Origin: Catenaria anguillulae PL171
Taxonomy: Eukaryota > Blastocladiomycota > Blastocladiomycetes > Blastocladiales > Catenariaceae
Direction: 5' to 3'
Assembly: GCA_002102555.1 (NCBI GenBank)
Contig: MCFL01000009.1
Coordinates: 1-64,000, forward strand
DNA: 64,000 nucleotides
Position numbers and translations under genes: made by a program
In this document: one piece after another, positions 9,550 to 22,500 of the stretch
Position numbering within the stretch: position 1 is the stretch's first letter
How the letters are laid out: every line of letters starts with the position of its first letter
Notes under the pieces: generated by a model
What the model saw: the letters and a program-made list of their open reading frames with translations, nothing else
Told to the model about the DNA's origin: nothing
Database searches by the model: none

Positions 9550-12080
9550 ATGTGGCCCCTGCTTCTTCCAAGTCTTGGTTTTCTGGCGTTTGCCGCCATC
9601 CTTTCATCTGCCAAAGCGGACGTGCCTACCGTTGATGTTGATGGCGGCACCCACCTCTGCTCAACCACTCACAAGATTGGCGGAGAGGAAACAACTCGTG
9701 CCCGGTTGTTGACAAAGCGAGGTCCGCAAACGCCGTCTAATGACGTTGCAGCGACAGAATGTCTTAATGAAAGCATCACAATGCATCACAGGTCTTTCGA
9801 TAGAGTCGTCACACGATTTCCACATTGTCCAACTCTTGCCCATCCATCCAACAACTGGCCACCCTTTGTCGTCACTGAAAAAGCGGTCGCTTGGCGTGTC
9901 TTCTTCGAGGCTTGAGTACGAGCACCAACTTTCTTTTGAAGTGTCTGGTTTCACGCAGCCATTGTCGCTCAAGCTCAAGGTTCGCCAGCTCTCGTTCTTG
10001 GTTGCATCTGATTTCGCGAAACTAAAAGGACGGCGGCCTGTTTCGGTGGTTTCATAGCGAAATGACAAGCTCTTCAGTCCAACATACCAACACATCCAAG
10101 GATCAGAATCGAATACAACAGAGTCCATTCGCCAAGAGGCACCAGCCAATTGCTACTACCATGGATCAATCAAAGGCCACGACGAGTCGCTTGTGGCATT
10201 AAGTGCCTGTGAAGGAATCGTACGCATTCCCACTGCATTTTCGCACAGTCGGCGAAACAGTCTGTCTGACGTAACCACCCGTTTACGTGACTGGATAGCA
10301 CGGAATCATTCACATCAACTCGACGGCACGCTACGCCATTCATCCTCTGGCCGAAGATGTACCACATGCGATTGCTGGGCAAGACGGTCATGAGGTGCAT
10401 TTGCACAAGCGTCACGTTTTGGTCAAGGACCAAGGATACGCACCGGCACCATCATCATCAGACAGCTCATCTGCGTCAAGCAACAATGAACATGCAATTT
10501 GCGGCACCTCGCAACCGGGATTCTCAGTTGTTCCTGATCCCATTACCAGCTCCATCTCTGAGGGGCTCACTCTCGCCAAGGATCTGCTCCAATCATCCAG
10601 TTCCCCTGCACCATCGTCTCCACACTTCAAAAGCGCACCCGCCACACTTGCCAAACGTCAAACCATCTTTGAAGTCCGCAACAACAAAACAATCGAGCTG
10701 CTCCTCGCCAGCGACTTTCAACGTGCCGCCTCTTGGGGTGATGAGACTGAATCAACCATGATTGAAATGGCCAACTATGTCCACACGCTCTATGTCCACG
10801 GCAACTTGTTGCCCCGACCCTTTGCCCTGCACGTGACGCTTGCCGGCACCTATGTGGCCAAGCAGCCCATGTGGATGGCAAGTGAGACCGACCGGATCGA
10901 CGCCGACGGCATCCTCAACACTTGGTGTGCATGGCGCGAGCAGCAGCTCCTCGCACCGGCCAATGCGCGCAATCCGCTCGGAAACAACGACATCGGTATG
11001 ATGCTGACAGGCCGCACAATGACCAGCGGCGCGGCTGCCGTACGCAATGCGGCGAGTATCGAGGGATACGCCAACGTTGGCGCACTGTGTACGAGCGACA
11101 AGTCGTGTGGTGTTGTGCGCGGAATTCGTGTCGTGCAGCTTGCAACACAAGCAACTGTACTTGCGCATGAAATGGGCCACACGGCGGGAATGGGCCACGA
11201 TGGGAATGGCAATGAGTGTCCAGCGCGTGGCTACATTATGGAGCCGTCCAGTTGCAAGGATTGCGGATTTATTGCATCAACATGGTCCAATTGCTCGAGG
11301 GAGGCGATTTCCACATTCTTCGCTTCCAGCGACACTCGGTGCCTTGACTCAACGCCGACCTTGTGCGGCAACGGTGTGGTTGATGAAGGAGAAGAATGCG
11401 ACTCTGGCAACCGCGTGAATGGATCCGCTTGCTGCTCACCCACCTGTGAGCTCCGTTCCGGGGCGCAGTGCGAGGACAAGAACGGCAAGTGCTGCCAACA
11501 ATGCCAGCTGTTGTCTCAGGGCACTCCCTGCCGTGCAAAGATTGCCGATGGGTCCGACCGCGACTCGTGTGACGTTGCCGATGTGTGCACCGGCTCGTCG
11601 GCCGTGTGCCCAGATACCAAGCGGCCCAACGGCTCGTTGTGCGCCATTGACCCGCCGCGCAACACGTCCATGGGCACATGTAACCGCGGATACTGCCAAT
11701 CTCGTGTGGCCACGTGCGCAAGGCTCGGGTACCGGTACGATGCTGCGTGCGATGCTGGTCGTGAGCAAACGTGCTTGCTGTATTGCCGGTCACCCCGCGG
11801 GTGCATTCGCTTGAGTTATCAGGCGACAGCGCAGCTATCCGTAACTGCGCCCGACTACTCAGTGTGTCGCAATGCAAAGGGCGATCAAGGCATGTGTTTG
11901 GCGGGAAGGTGCATTACAAACTCGTTGGAGGAGACCAATGGCGATGTACCCTGGTCTGAATTGGGCGGCGGGGCGGGTGGAAACGATGGTGGCGTTGCGA
12001 CAAAGTATATTGGAGGCGAGAGAAAAGCGGTGCTCGCTTGTGCGTTGATTGCGGCTTTTGTGCTAGCAGTGTTCGTCTAA
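9550..12080 (+). CDS. ADAM-type metalloprotease-disintegrin
   Basis: Membrane-bound zinc protease of the M12B family, which sheds or degrades cell-surface proteins. Spliced from four exons (9550-9721, 9792-9979, 10058-10219, 10299-12080) to 767 aa; phases agree at each junction. Order: signal peptide (MWPLLLPSLGFLAFAAILSS); M12B propeptide including CYYHGSIKGHDESLVALSACEGI; metalloprotease domain with HEMGHTAGMGHD at about 463 (three zinc His and catalytic Glu) and a Met-turn in YIMEP; disintegrin domain from CGNGVVDEGEECD at about 529 with dense Cys spacing; Cys-rich region; Gly-rich linker; and a C-terminal hydrophobic stretch ending exactly at the stop. Animal ADAMs have a membrane span plus cytosolic tail. 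Here there is no tail, so a GPI anchor is more likely. The active site is intact. Confidence 0.93.
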
Positions 12081-12809
12081 TAAGTGATCCCCGACAATCA
12101 GCGCTAGCAGCCATGAACTTGATTCCTCCACCCCACCAAGTGATCATTTTTTGTTCTCGGAGCTTCTGTTCTTATTACGGATTACCTACGATATCAACAC
12201 AATTCCTCGTATCCTACTACAAGTCACAGTGGCTCGTTTTCGAAACATGGGGCAGCTGCTGCGATAGGGCCAGCGCGAACATGTGTCCCGCGTATGGATT
12301 CTCCTCACGTGATGACAGTACGGCTAGCCACGCACATCTTCCAGAGCAGGTTCGCAGATTGAATGACTACCCTGGACTCACCCAGACCCGGGTTTTGCTC
12401 CTTTACATTATCTGGCTCTAAATTTACAATTAACAAAGGTCGCGATGATAGAATCCCATTCAAAACGGAAGAGCCGTCTGACGCTATAGCGTTGAAGACA
12501 AATGGGTATCTGAACCAGCGTTTTTTTTTTCCACCAAGTTTCTGTGCTTTGAACGGCAGCAGGAAGTCTTGCTGCTTTATGTCTTCAATTGGTACAACAC
12601 GTTGTTGCGCGAGCGATTGTCAAAATGTGCAAGACTTGGACTCATTCACGCTGGTACACTTGCAGTGACTTGCAGCGAGTTGGGACACGGGAGAATGTGG
12701 TGAGGGCGAAATGAAGGTGAATGAATGCAAGTATACATGTACAGAGTGCGGATATTTGAAAGTGCAAGAGTGAAGGGAGATGTGAAGGTCAAGCGCAACA
12801 ATCAATCAA
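12081..12809. other. Intergenic region with possible dispersed-element motif
   Basis: Convergent 3' flanks of the ADAM gene and the Ser/Pro-rich gene. No gene is supported. It holds the short motif at 12386-12402 that recurs at 39448-39464, an AT-rich stretch just after it, and a (aatc)n run near 12798-12815. Confidence 0.5.
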
Positions 12810-15038
12810 TCAATCAGCTTTGGATGCCGACGGTAACGCTGCCTTGACCTTTTTGAACAACATGGACGGCGACATGCTGAGCCGGTGCCCTCCGCTAGAC
12901 GACGACGAAGCGTGATGATGACTGTCCTTGGGAGGAACTGGCGGAGGTGTTGCAGCAGCAAGCTGGCCTTGGGCTTGCGACGGACTGCTTGTGGCGGCTG
13001 AGCGAGGAGGCAGAGGCGATGACGGCGATTCGGCAACAGCCGCGAGGCTGCAGACAGCGGTGAACGCGGGCGACGACTGACCGGAAGCGGCTGAGGAGGC
13101 CGATGAGCGCCGAGATGACGGTGCTCCGAGAGCAGCTTGTGAGACGAAGGGCGATGTCGAGGATGAGAGCGTGGGTGGGACGGCGGGTGCGTCTGTCGAC
13201 GTCAAGAGTGGTGATGATGGCGCCGCCGAGTGATGCTTGCTGTTGCCACCAACGACTCGACTCCATCGTTTCATGAACCCGGACCCAAGCTTGCGCTTGC
13301 CCGCGGTTGGTCCAACTGCCGCGATGGGCAGTGCTGGTGATTCCACAGCCAGCGATTCGGAATCTACGCATTCTTGCGGCGAAGGCTCAGCGGGGGCAAG
13401 GGGAGCAGCTGCAATCCGGCCAGATCCGCGCCTCGATAAAGTCCGCCGCATTACGGCCCTCGGATCCCCTGCGGCAGCCTCCCTGCGGCTGACAGACAAC
13501 CGCCGCACACTGCTCGCTCTCCTGCTAAGCGACTCGAACGGTGGTGGCGACCCAGCGGCGCCTCGATGGAGCGAGAGGTCGTAATACTTTGGAGGAGCAT
13601 GCAGCGGGACATGAATGGACGAGCGCGTGGACCGAATCGATGCCGACGAGGGCCGGCGCTTGGGCATGGACGACCGGTAATGTGCACGGCGTTGGACAAA
13701 GGTGAGGACGTCGGCCGCAGCAGAGAGTTCGACAGGTGAGAGTGGGAGCAGTCGTTTGTCGATTGCGTGATAGACTTGAATGGCGTGGCCCACGGAGGAG
13801 GACGGGCGCCGGGTCAGCGTTTGCGTGAGGAGGCGGGAGTGGTGTGTTGGGGAGCGTGGAGAGAGCGGAATGATGAGTTGGTCGGACAGTGGAGAGGACA
13901 TGCTGGCGGCGGAATCGGGGGCAGTTGGAACGAGAGCAATCGTGACGACGTGAGCGCCTTGGCGATACAAATAGCACAATGAGCTGGCCGATGCATGTCC
14001 GAATAGAACCCAGTCGCCTGCGCCTTGCTGCATTGCACCAGGTGGAACAACCTTGCCCTGTTGCGGTTGATGTTGATGATGGTGCTGTGCATCGGTCGTG
14101 TTGGACAATGAATTGGCGGGCGGCGGGACGTAATGCATCTGAAGCATCTTGACGACGGCCTGTCTCGTCTCTAGATCAGGCAAGATTGGCACGGTAACAC
14201 GCACATTGCCGAAAGCGTCGAGCTCAGGGTAGAAATGGGCAGTGGGGTCAAAATACGGCGGGGCAGGGTCACGCGCGGCCCGTCGCTCATCGCGAGAGAG
14301 AGTGTCTGTGTCTGAGAGTGCGCCAGCGTCTTCGTGCCATGTAAACATGCGCAGTGGGCTGAGCGGGTCGTAGGCAGGCAAGCTGGGTCGGGGTGTAGAT
14401 GCAGTGGGTGCTGGAGGGCGAGGCGGGCCGAGTGTGGGTAGTGTTGGTGGCGGCAGGGTATTGACAATGGATAGCGGCCGCTGCGGACGGATTGCCGGCT
14501 GTGTGGAATGGCTGGGCTCGGCCGCTGCTTGGGCAGAAGGAGTCGATGATGACGACGATGGTGGTGGCAAGGTGGACAAGGCAAGCGACAAGGATGACGC
14601 CGCTGCCGAGTCGAGGGCCAGCGATAGCCGGGCGATGGCTGCCATCTCGGCACTGGTATCAAAGTCTGGGCGGAGACCGTGCAGGGGGCTGCCGTTACCG
14701 TTGCCGTTGACGGGCCGGCGGGGTGCGCGAGCCAAGGGGCGGTCAGACGGCTCGGACTCGGGTTCAGTCCCATACCCGGGCTGAGGTTCCATGTGGGTGC
14801 TGTTGTCGCCGGAGGGGTGTTGACGTTGACGAAGCAAGCCGTCGTCCAGCAGGGTGAGCGGGGACAGTGAGGGCAGTGTCAGCCGGGAACTCTGGCCTGT
14901 GTTTGCGGCCAGTTGGGCCGGCGTGACGGTCATGGGCGGATGCATTGTGTTACTGTGTTGTGTGTTGGCATGTGAATTTACCATCACCATATCATCGCTG
15001 CACAGAGACGGCACACGGCCATGACAGTACGTGAGCAT
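12810..15038 (-). CDS. Ser/Pro-rich protein of unknown function
   Basis: Intronless 742-codon frame. I do not recognise a family. ATG codons at 15038 and 14945 (MHPPMTVTPAQL...) are both possible; the second begins where the composition becomes consistently protein-like. Most of the sequence is disordered, rich in Ser, Pro and Ala with poly-Ser runs. One compact part, about residues 255-440, looks folded: HFYPELDAFGNVRVTVPILP, TRQAVVKMLQMHYV, GDWVLFGHASASSLCYLYRQG and GHAIQVYHAIDKRLLPLSP. The C-terminal half is basic and Ser-rich (many RRxS sites, a likely kinase-target pattern), ending SMLFKKVKAALPSASKAD. The RRxS richness and disorder suggest a regulatory or scaffold protein; that is inference. 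Confidence 0.7.
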   Translation of the reverse strand: MLTYCHGRVPSLCSDDMVMVNSHANTQHSNTMHPPMTVTPAQLAANTGQSSRLTLPSLSPLTLLDDGLLRQRQHPSGDNSTHMEPQPGYGTEPESEPSDRPLARAPRRPVNGNGNGSPLHGLRPDFDTSAEMAAIARLSLALDSAAASSLSLALSTLPPPSSSSSTPSAQAAAEPSHSTQPAIRPQRPLSIVNTLPPPTLPTLGPPRPPAPTASTPRPSLPAYDPLSPLRMFTWHEDAGALSDTDTLSRDERRAARDPAPPYFDPTAHFYPELDAFGNVRVTVPILPDLETRQAVVKMLQMHYVPPPANSLSNTTDAQHHHQHQPQQGKVVPPGAMQQGAGDWVLFGHASASSLCYLYRQGAHVVTIALVPTAPDSAASMSSPLSDQLIIPLSPRSPTHHSRLLTQTLTRRPSSSVGHAIQVYHAIDKRLLPLSPVELSAAADVLTFVQRRAHYRSSMPKRRPSSASIRSTRSSIHVPLHAPPKYYDLSLHRGAAGSPPPFESLSRRASSVRRLSVSRREAAAGDPRAVMRRTLSRRGSGRIAAAPLAPAEPSPQECVDSESLAVESPALPIAAVGPTAGKRKLGSGFMKRWSRVVGGNSKHHSAAPSSPLLTSTDAPAVPPTLSSSTSPFVSQAALGAPSSRRSSASSAASGQSSPAFTAVCSLAAVAESPSSPLPPRSAATSSPSQAQGQLAAATPPPVPPKDSHHHASSSSSGGHRLSMSPSMLFKKVKAALPSASKAD

Positions 15039-15416
15039 ACATACAAAATATTTCCATATTGGGGATGATATGGATGGATGGTATTAATATTGCGAGACAC
15101 ACGACAGACCGCCATCCACCGAACCACACTCTCGCCGCCATCCGTTTCACTGACAACTGGCCGGCCTCCTTCAGATCCACCTGCGACAACCTGCGGCAAC
15201 TTGCCCACAGACAGTCTCCTTTGCGTGATTCAACCTCACCGAGCGCAACAGGGAAACAAAGAGAACTATGAATGTACTATAGTATGGAAGATCCCAGATG
15301 CCACCCAACCTGCCACCCAACCTGACCCCCATCCCCGTGGTTGCAAATACTCGGCCGGTCCTCTCCCGCCGCCGACATCCAACTTATCAATACGCCAAAT
15401 ACGTATGTACGCAAAA

Positions 15417-15716
15417 CTAGACCCTCGCCCGGCTCTTCTCGGCAGCATCCAAGTAATCCTGCTTGGTGACCGTGTAGTTGTCCTTGTGCACAGACCACGA
15501 CACATATGCCTTGAGCTTGAAATCCTGCAAATCGGGCACCACCAACTGCCGCACCTTGGTCGGATCGATGCGGTAGTGAGACGTGCCATTGACAAACGAG
15601 CCCATGGCGCCAGACCCGGTTCCCTTGTAGTAGTTCTTGTTGCCGCCCTTGGGCGTCAGCGGCTTGCGCGAGGCGCCGCGGGCAAGGTGCGTGAGGAGGT
15701 TGGACCGCAAAGTCAT
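15417..15716 (-). CDS. MRPL27: Mitochondrial large-subunit ribosomal protein mL41 (MRPL27 family)
   Basis: Single-exon gene, 99 aa, the usual short length of fungal mL41. It contains the family signature GNKNYYKGTGSGAMGSF, then YRIDPTKVRQLVVPDLQDFKLKAYVSW, as in yeast Mrpl27. The N-terminus (MTLRSNLLTHLARGASRKP) is basic and free of acidic residues, consistent with a mitochondrial presequence. It acts in the mitoribosome. The opposite-strand open frame (15078-15770) is a shadow. Confidence 0.93.
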   Translation of the reverse strand: MTLRSNLLTHLARGASRKPLTPKGGNKNYYKGTGSGAMGSFVNGTSHYRIDPTKVRQLVVPDLQDFKLKAYVSWSVHKDNYTVTKQDYLDAAEKSRARV

Positions 15717-16522
15717 GGCTGTTGGCTGTCGCTGAAAAGCAGAGTGGAGTTGGGTGAAACGGTCTGGTAGGTAGCGAATGACCGGTGATGGTCAGAGTCA
15801 ATGGCGAAACAAGTCGGCAATAGTTTCATAGATTCATTGCACAGTGTGAATGCATACATACAAGATTTGTCGAGTCGTTAAGCATCAGCAGAATTCATTC
15901 GAAATCAATCTGAATGCTCGTGGGAACTCCGAAAGTGATCGTCGTGCAGCCGAATCGGAGTGCCAATCATGAGTGAAGCAGTGCATTGCGATCGCACGTC
16001 CGCACTCGACGGCGATTGGCAATGGGAGTCACCGAGACTATTGCGAGTGCACATGCTCCACGTAAACATGAAAAATGACAACAAGACACCAAAATACAGA
16101 GTTCCCATTCCTTGGCTACCGTGCTTTCCTGCTGAATTGCTGCTGGCAGCCATGCTTGTGTGACATTGTTCCCGTTCATGTTTCTTCTGAGTATGACGTG
16201 TTCAATTGATCTTTGAAACCCGTAAACCACCCTTGACAAGGAATAATGGAACATGGTGGCGTGATCGGAAATGATGCTCGATGCAACAAGTGCCGGCGCC
16301 ATTGATACCATGAGAACCAATCTCTCCTAGAGAGCCTGTGCAATCCCGCGTCCAGTCAACGACGACACGTTCGTTCCCACCTGATCTCCTTTCTCCACCA
16401 ACCACGCCCATCTTTCGGTTCAGTTGTCGGCACGACTCACTCCAAGACTCTTCATTCCCACAATCCACCTCGAGGGTCAGGCACAGCTCGTCGACATTTG
16501 CTTTCAAACTTGACTCATCAGA
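15717..16522. other. Divergent promoter region
   Basis: Lies between mL41 (minus) and the Tmc-like gene (plus). No gene is supported. Short frames around 15905-16320 lack protein-like composition. Confidence 0.5.
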
Positions 16523-19500
16523 ATGGCCCAGCACCACTCGACGGCCTCACGTGATGGTGGGGCTGGTCGTGGAGGAGCCAGTGCCACCACCATCTCAACC
16601 TGGCGAGCGTACCTGTCGAAAACCATGGATGCATTTTTCTTTGTCATGTTTGTCATGGCCAGCCGCAAATCATCAACAACATGGTGGCCCACCATGCGCT
16701 TCTTCTCTGAGCTCATCCAATTCACTGGTTTCCTCATCTCTGGCCAGTTCTACTTTGGCCCGTTGACGAGAACATACTCAATCGCCTTTGTCGACGTCCA
16801 GTTCCAGTCGCCCATGACCCAGTTCGATTTCCTTCTCCGCTTTTGGGGCTTTGTCATTATCGGCGGCCTCGTGTTGGTGCTCTCCATCATCATCATGCGA
16901 AATTTTCACTCGCGCAGCTTTCAGCACATTTGGGCTATCCGGATGCTGATTCTCATTGCCTTCTTCCTCAAGCTCATCACCTCCTCTTCACTCACTGTCT
17001 TCTTGGCCCCACTCGTTTGCGACTCGAGCATCAAGCAGCGCCCACTTATTCTTGGGGAACCGTGTGCAACTAACTTTGTCTGGTCCATTGTCGGGATCTT
17101 CTCCCTCGTCGTCATTTACATATTCCTCTTTGCATTTTCCTTTACCACATTCACCTACTCGCTCGAAGGCCTGGCCAGTCCAAAGCGCAATTGGGTCGCA
17201 GTCACGGACGTCAAGTTCCGTGTCGGCGTGCTTGGTGCGCTCTTCATCATCGTCTTTGTCCGCCAATTCGTCTATGTTTCTCTCCTCAACAACACGCATC
17301 CCGAAGTTTTGGCCATTGTCAACTTTGTCGTGATGCTCGCCTTGTTCCTAACACTGATCACCACCATTCCATACCATTCCGAACTCATCAACAAGGCATA
17401 TGGCGGGCTCTTTGCGGTGCTCTTGTGGATGGCGACCTGCGGCTTGTTTTCAGTGATTGCCGGCCGCAACTATCACAACCCAAACGACAACCGGTGGTTC
17501 GACTACGTCCTGCTGTTTTGCTCACCGCTTGTCATCATGACCGGTGTCTGGATGGTTCAGCGACGCATTCGGTGGGCTAAGGTGCAAGCGGATTGGGTCC
17601 ATGGCGAGTGTTTGCACGTCATGTCGGCTGCCACCGCCGCAAACGCAAAGGGGAGTGGTTCTCAACGCGGGTCGCCCACGTCGGGTGGAGCATGTCCTGT
17701 CCTCAGCCATTCGTCCTCGTCCAAAGCGGCTTCAAACAAGTCGGAAGCCCCCATATTCGCTGTCCACCCACTCTTTTCCTCCACACTCGAGTCATCCACT
17801 GCCGTATCGCTCATTGTCCGCACGCTTGTCCACCGCGATCACTGGTCCACTGCCGCAACCCTCACACGCGAAGCCTGTCAAGTCCAGCCTGACTCTGCAC
17901 TCATGCAATACCTGAACGCATGGACGTCAGACCAAGTCCACCGGCGTAATGCACTAGGCTTGGCAGCCACGCCATCGCCACCCACCATTGACAATTACTA
18001 CACGTCGGCCACCAATCCAGAGGACAAAATCAATGCCGCGTACGATCTCGTGTATGCAAAGAACCCCGGTTTTGGGCTCCGGTTCCTCATGTTCAAGCAC
18101 AAGATGGAAATTGAGCAAAAGACAACGACCGCAGGTGTTCTTGGTGCTGGCGGCGCACGGGCAAGTGGTGCAGCAGGTGGCGGGATTGAAAAGCTCGACT
18201 TGTTGCAGTACATTGAGTTGCAGCGCGCCGTCAAGCATGCACAGACACATCATGTCAAGTGCGTGGCAGCCATCCAACAGTTTTGGGCACTGTTTTTGGC
18301 TGCGAGCGGCAGTGGGAATGCGGCCAAGAGGAGGAAGAGCTCGAGTGCTGGGCAAGTTGTTGCAGGTGGTGGAAGCATGGGTGGGGAGAGGCCGCAAATG
18401 GTTCCATTTTCAGCATTCCAATCGGCGATTCGCACCATTATCAAGCATACGCAGACGGCGAGTCAGTTTTATTCCGAGCTTGTGGATCAGGTAGGTACAT
18501 CCTTTTCTGCGTGAACTTTTGGATGCCGCTTCGTTCTTCTCACGCATACGTGTACCTGTGCATTTGTCGCGATTCCGATCTCGCAGTACCCGAATGCTAC
18601 CCAAATTCTCTCTGCGTACTCCAACTTTGCGTCCCTGGTTCTCAACGATCCGGATCTGGCCGAAAAGTATGCCGAAATGGCGCGTGTGGCCCGGCAGCGC
18701 GAGGACGAGCTCATGCGCAATGAGCAGCAGCGGCTCTTGCAGCTCGCCGAACAGCAGCAGCTACAGCAGCAGGCAAGAATGGGCTTGGGAAGCACCGATG
18801 GAGGGTTGAAGGCAGAGGGCGGTGCCGAGATGGAGGGGTCGACCAATGCAATCAATACTAGCAAGCCCGCGGCAGAGCTGGCTGGGTTGGGGCTCGGGAG
18901 TAGTCCAATGACAATGGCGGGATTTTCATTGAACGCTGTCATCACCATTGACGAGGATGGGTGTATTGAGCAAGTGAACGACGTCCGTTTCCTTTCCCTT
19001 CTTTCTATGTTGAGTCACTTTGGATCCAGATCACATGTACTGACACCATCTGGACGGTGTATTTCGCACAGGGCGCACTTGCCCTCTTTGGCTACGACCG
19101 CTCACGCGACCTTCGTGGGCGCAATATCAACACGCTCATGCCATTCCCGTACAAGACTCTTCATGACGGGCTGCTTGATCAATTCAAGACGACGGGCGAA
19201 AACAAGTTCCTCGGTAGAAGACGCGAGTCGTGGGGAATTCACAACCTTGGCTGGGCGTTTCCCATGCGCCTGCAAGTAGTTGAAATGAAGGCCGTCAATG
19301 GAAAAAAGCAGTTTGCAGGCCTTATCACGCCATCAACCGACCACGTCGACCCGCGTGCTGCCATCATTCTCATCAACGCACAGGGCATCATTCAGTTCAT
19401 CACCAAGCCCGTGTGCGACTTGTTTGGGTACAAGCCAAGCGAGCTTGTGGGCAGGAACGTATCTATGATCATGCCAAAGGAGGTGGCCGCCAGGCATGAT

Positions 19501-22500
19501 TCGTTCTTGTCAAGATACTTGGCGACGGGCGTTTCCGCAGTGATTGGCACGGCGGGCAGGAATTTGATGGGACAAACAAAACTAGGAGCGTCGCTGCCAA
19601 TTAGCTTGCGGGTGACGCAGGAAAACATTTATGGCACAGTGTTTTTCCGAGGGACCATGCTCGATGTACGGAGTCTGGTTGGCGAGGTACATTTGCTTTT
19701 GCTCCTGTATGAGTCAACAATGGGGATTTCCAATAGCCGACGCAACAGTCACTGTGTTCTCCAGGTGTATATGGATGCAAATGGCACAATTGTCAACTGC
19801 AACGAGGAGCTCCTTGTCATTTTTGGGCAAACTCGGAACAATATTGTTGGCAGCAATGTGCGTCCTGTCTCGCACTCGTTTGGGCTTTACCAAAAAACCT
19901 TAATGCTCACACTGACTACTTATCTGCAGGTGACGGTGCTCATGCCTGAACCGTACAAGACCTTTCACGACATGTACATTGCTCGCTACATGCGCACTCG
20001 CAAATCGACCATTATTGGCTCGAGTGAAGGGCGAATCGTCCCAGCTCTGCACGCCGATGGATCCGTGTTTTCAATCACGCTCCGAGTCAAACCAGTCGCC
20101 CAAGAATTTGCATCGGCGACAGCTGCAGACAGTGGGATTGCTTTCCAAGGCACAATCATTCGCGTAGCGACTGAAGCGGCTGAAAACTTTCAACAGTTCA
20201 AGCCCAACAAGGACAGGATGGTTAGAGTGGACGCATATGGAACCATTACCGCAATCGGATCCAAGGTTCTACGTCTGTGCACGAACAATGGCGCCAACAC
20301 GGAAACCGCCGCCTTGACCGCCACTTCATCATACTACGTGGATCGACATGCGGCAATGCTATTCCCACCACTCGCAAAGTACCCGGCTCAGGCGACTATA
20401 CGCGCTTTGATGGAGCACCTTCGCAATAACCTCAACGAGTTTGTTGTTGCATCCATTGTTCGACGCGATCGCACCGTGGTTCCCGTCGCGCTCTTGGCGC
20501 CTGACCAATTGTATGTCAGCGAGGGCAAGGATGATTTGGCGCTATCGATTTGCGTCGAGGATTTGCGGTCCATGGAGTGCCTGATTATGCTTTCCTGGCG
20601 CGGCGATTTGGTAAGAGCAAATGACGCAATCGTTGGCCTTTTTGGTTATTCGATGGATAACATTCTCGGGCAAAAACTCAGCAAGTTGCTCGTCGACTTT
20701 TCGCCCGACAAGCACTTGGGCGGCACGATATCTGGCGGGTCGGCTGCGGCCATGAATGCGGGCGATGTTTCATTCATGATGCGGTTATCCTTGACGGGCA
20801 AGCATCGGGATGGGTCCACGTTTCCAGTGTGGTTCGACGTGATTCGGACTGTGCAAAACGACGAGTACTTTTACGTTGGACGCATTGCGTACTCGGGCGC
20901 CGTCGAAAAGTTGACACCTGCAGAGTTAGAAAAGGTGATGGAGCAGGTCCCAAACCTTGGCATTTCCTCAAACTCGATTGTGTTTAGCCAAGTTGAGCTC
21001 CACAGTCAGGCCGGACCAAGGGTCACGCACATGTCGCACAGTGACTCGGATGCTGGTGGTGACAGCAACTGCGCGGTAACTGCACCCAGGAAGGGGCCTG
21101 AACTTGTCGTTTCGAACGCTGAAGACAGCGTCAGCACGGGACCTGACGCAGGACCATCAAGCGCCGTGGTGGATTCCGGTGGCCAGAAGCAGCAAGGAAT
21201 AAAGTCGATGCGGTTCTCTCCCTCTGTCCAGTCTCGAATCGGCCTCGGCGTTGGTGTGAGCAAGTCGGAAAAGGAGCATGGTGTTGAGAGCAGTGGGGAC
21301 AGTGACATCAAGCCGACGCGTGTTCGGGCACAGGTTCGAGCAACAGCAGAAATGCTTGAGGAGGAACCGTCGGCCACTTCGGCTAGTCATTTGAGCCCGC
21401 CGGCCTCGACGCCCGTGCCATCCATGTTGGGTTTGATCAGCGGCACACTGACACGAACGGTTCCTTCTATTGGTCGACAATCACAGCGGCCTTCTGTCAT
21501 TGCAAGCGAGCCAGGTGGCGACGGAAGCTCAAGCGAGTACGAGTCAGTAAGCAGCGCACGGGTCAGTCGAGAGCTCCGAATGATTCTCACTTGGAAGTCG
21601 GCTCGCGCCAATCCACTTCATCGCTCGGTCGAGAACAGACTCAAGTTGGGTTTGCTTCTCCTGCTGGCCTCAACCATTTCCATCATGGTCGTCTTGATGC
21701 ACATTCGGCACGGCTCGGAACCCATGCTAGCCCTCACTTCGGACATGGAACTCACTGCCCTGTTTGGTGAAATTGCATTGAATGCGGAAATTATGCACTT
21801 TTGTCGTGTCGGTGCTGGTGCCACCAGTTCCCAACCATCATCTTCGTGGTCGGAATCCATCTGTTTGCTCAACTACAGCGGCGCTCTCCGATCGCTGTCT
21901 TCCATCCTGTCCGACACGGCGAAAACAATGTACATTCTGGCTCGGTCACAGCCTGCCCTTGCATCTGTCGCGCAGCGGGATTGGACGCTCGACCAGTTTG
22001 TCAGTCCTGATCCAATGGTCGCAACAAAAGTCACTCTACCTGATTTCTGGCAACTCGCCGCTCGGATATCGGCGGCGTCGAATGCGACGTCATACCTTGT
22101 CGGCGACCCAAGCTCTGATCGAAGCTGGCAGTTCCTCGTTGCAAACAAGCCAGTTATCACCGAAGCAGCATCTGTCTTGTCCGACAACGTCATATCGACC
22201 ATAGCCTCCGAATGGTGGCACCACGTCATTGTCATGATGGCGCTGTACGCAACCAATCTCGTTGTGGTAATCATGGTCTTCTTTGCCAACATCTTTCCTG
22301 GATTGCGGTCGCTGAACTATGAGCGTACAAGGGCGTTGAGATTGCTCATGCAAGTCCCACGAAGCGTCATCGCATACTTGGTACATTTGTTTGACGTACT
22401 TGCTCTGCGAGCACTGCAGTCGCGAGCTCACTTCTTTTTCGCATTGTAGGTCAACCACGTGTATGCCGTGGATGAGGACGATGTCGATTTGTATAATGAA

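Noticed and set aside
15078..15770. 230-codon plus-strand open frame
   Set aside because: Antisense of the well-supported mL41 gene.
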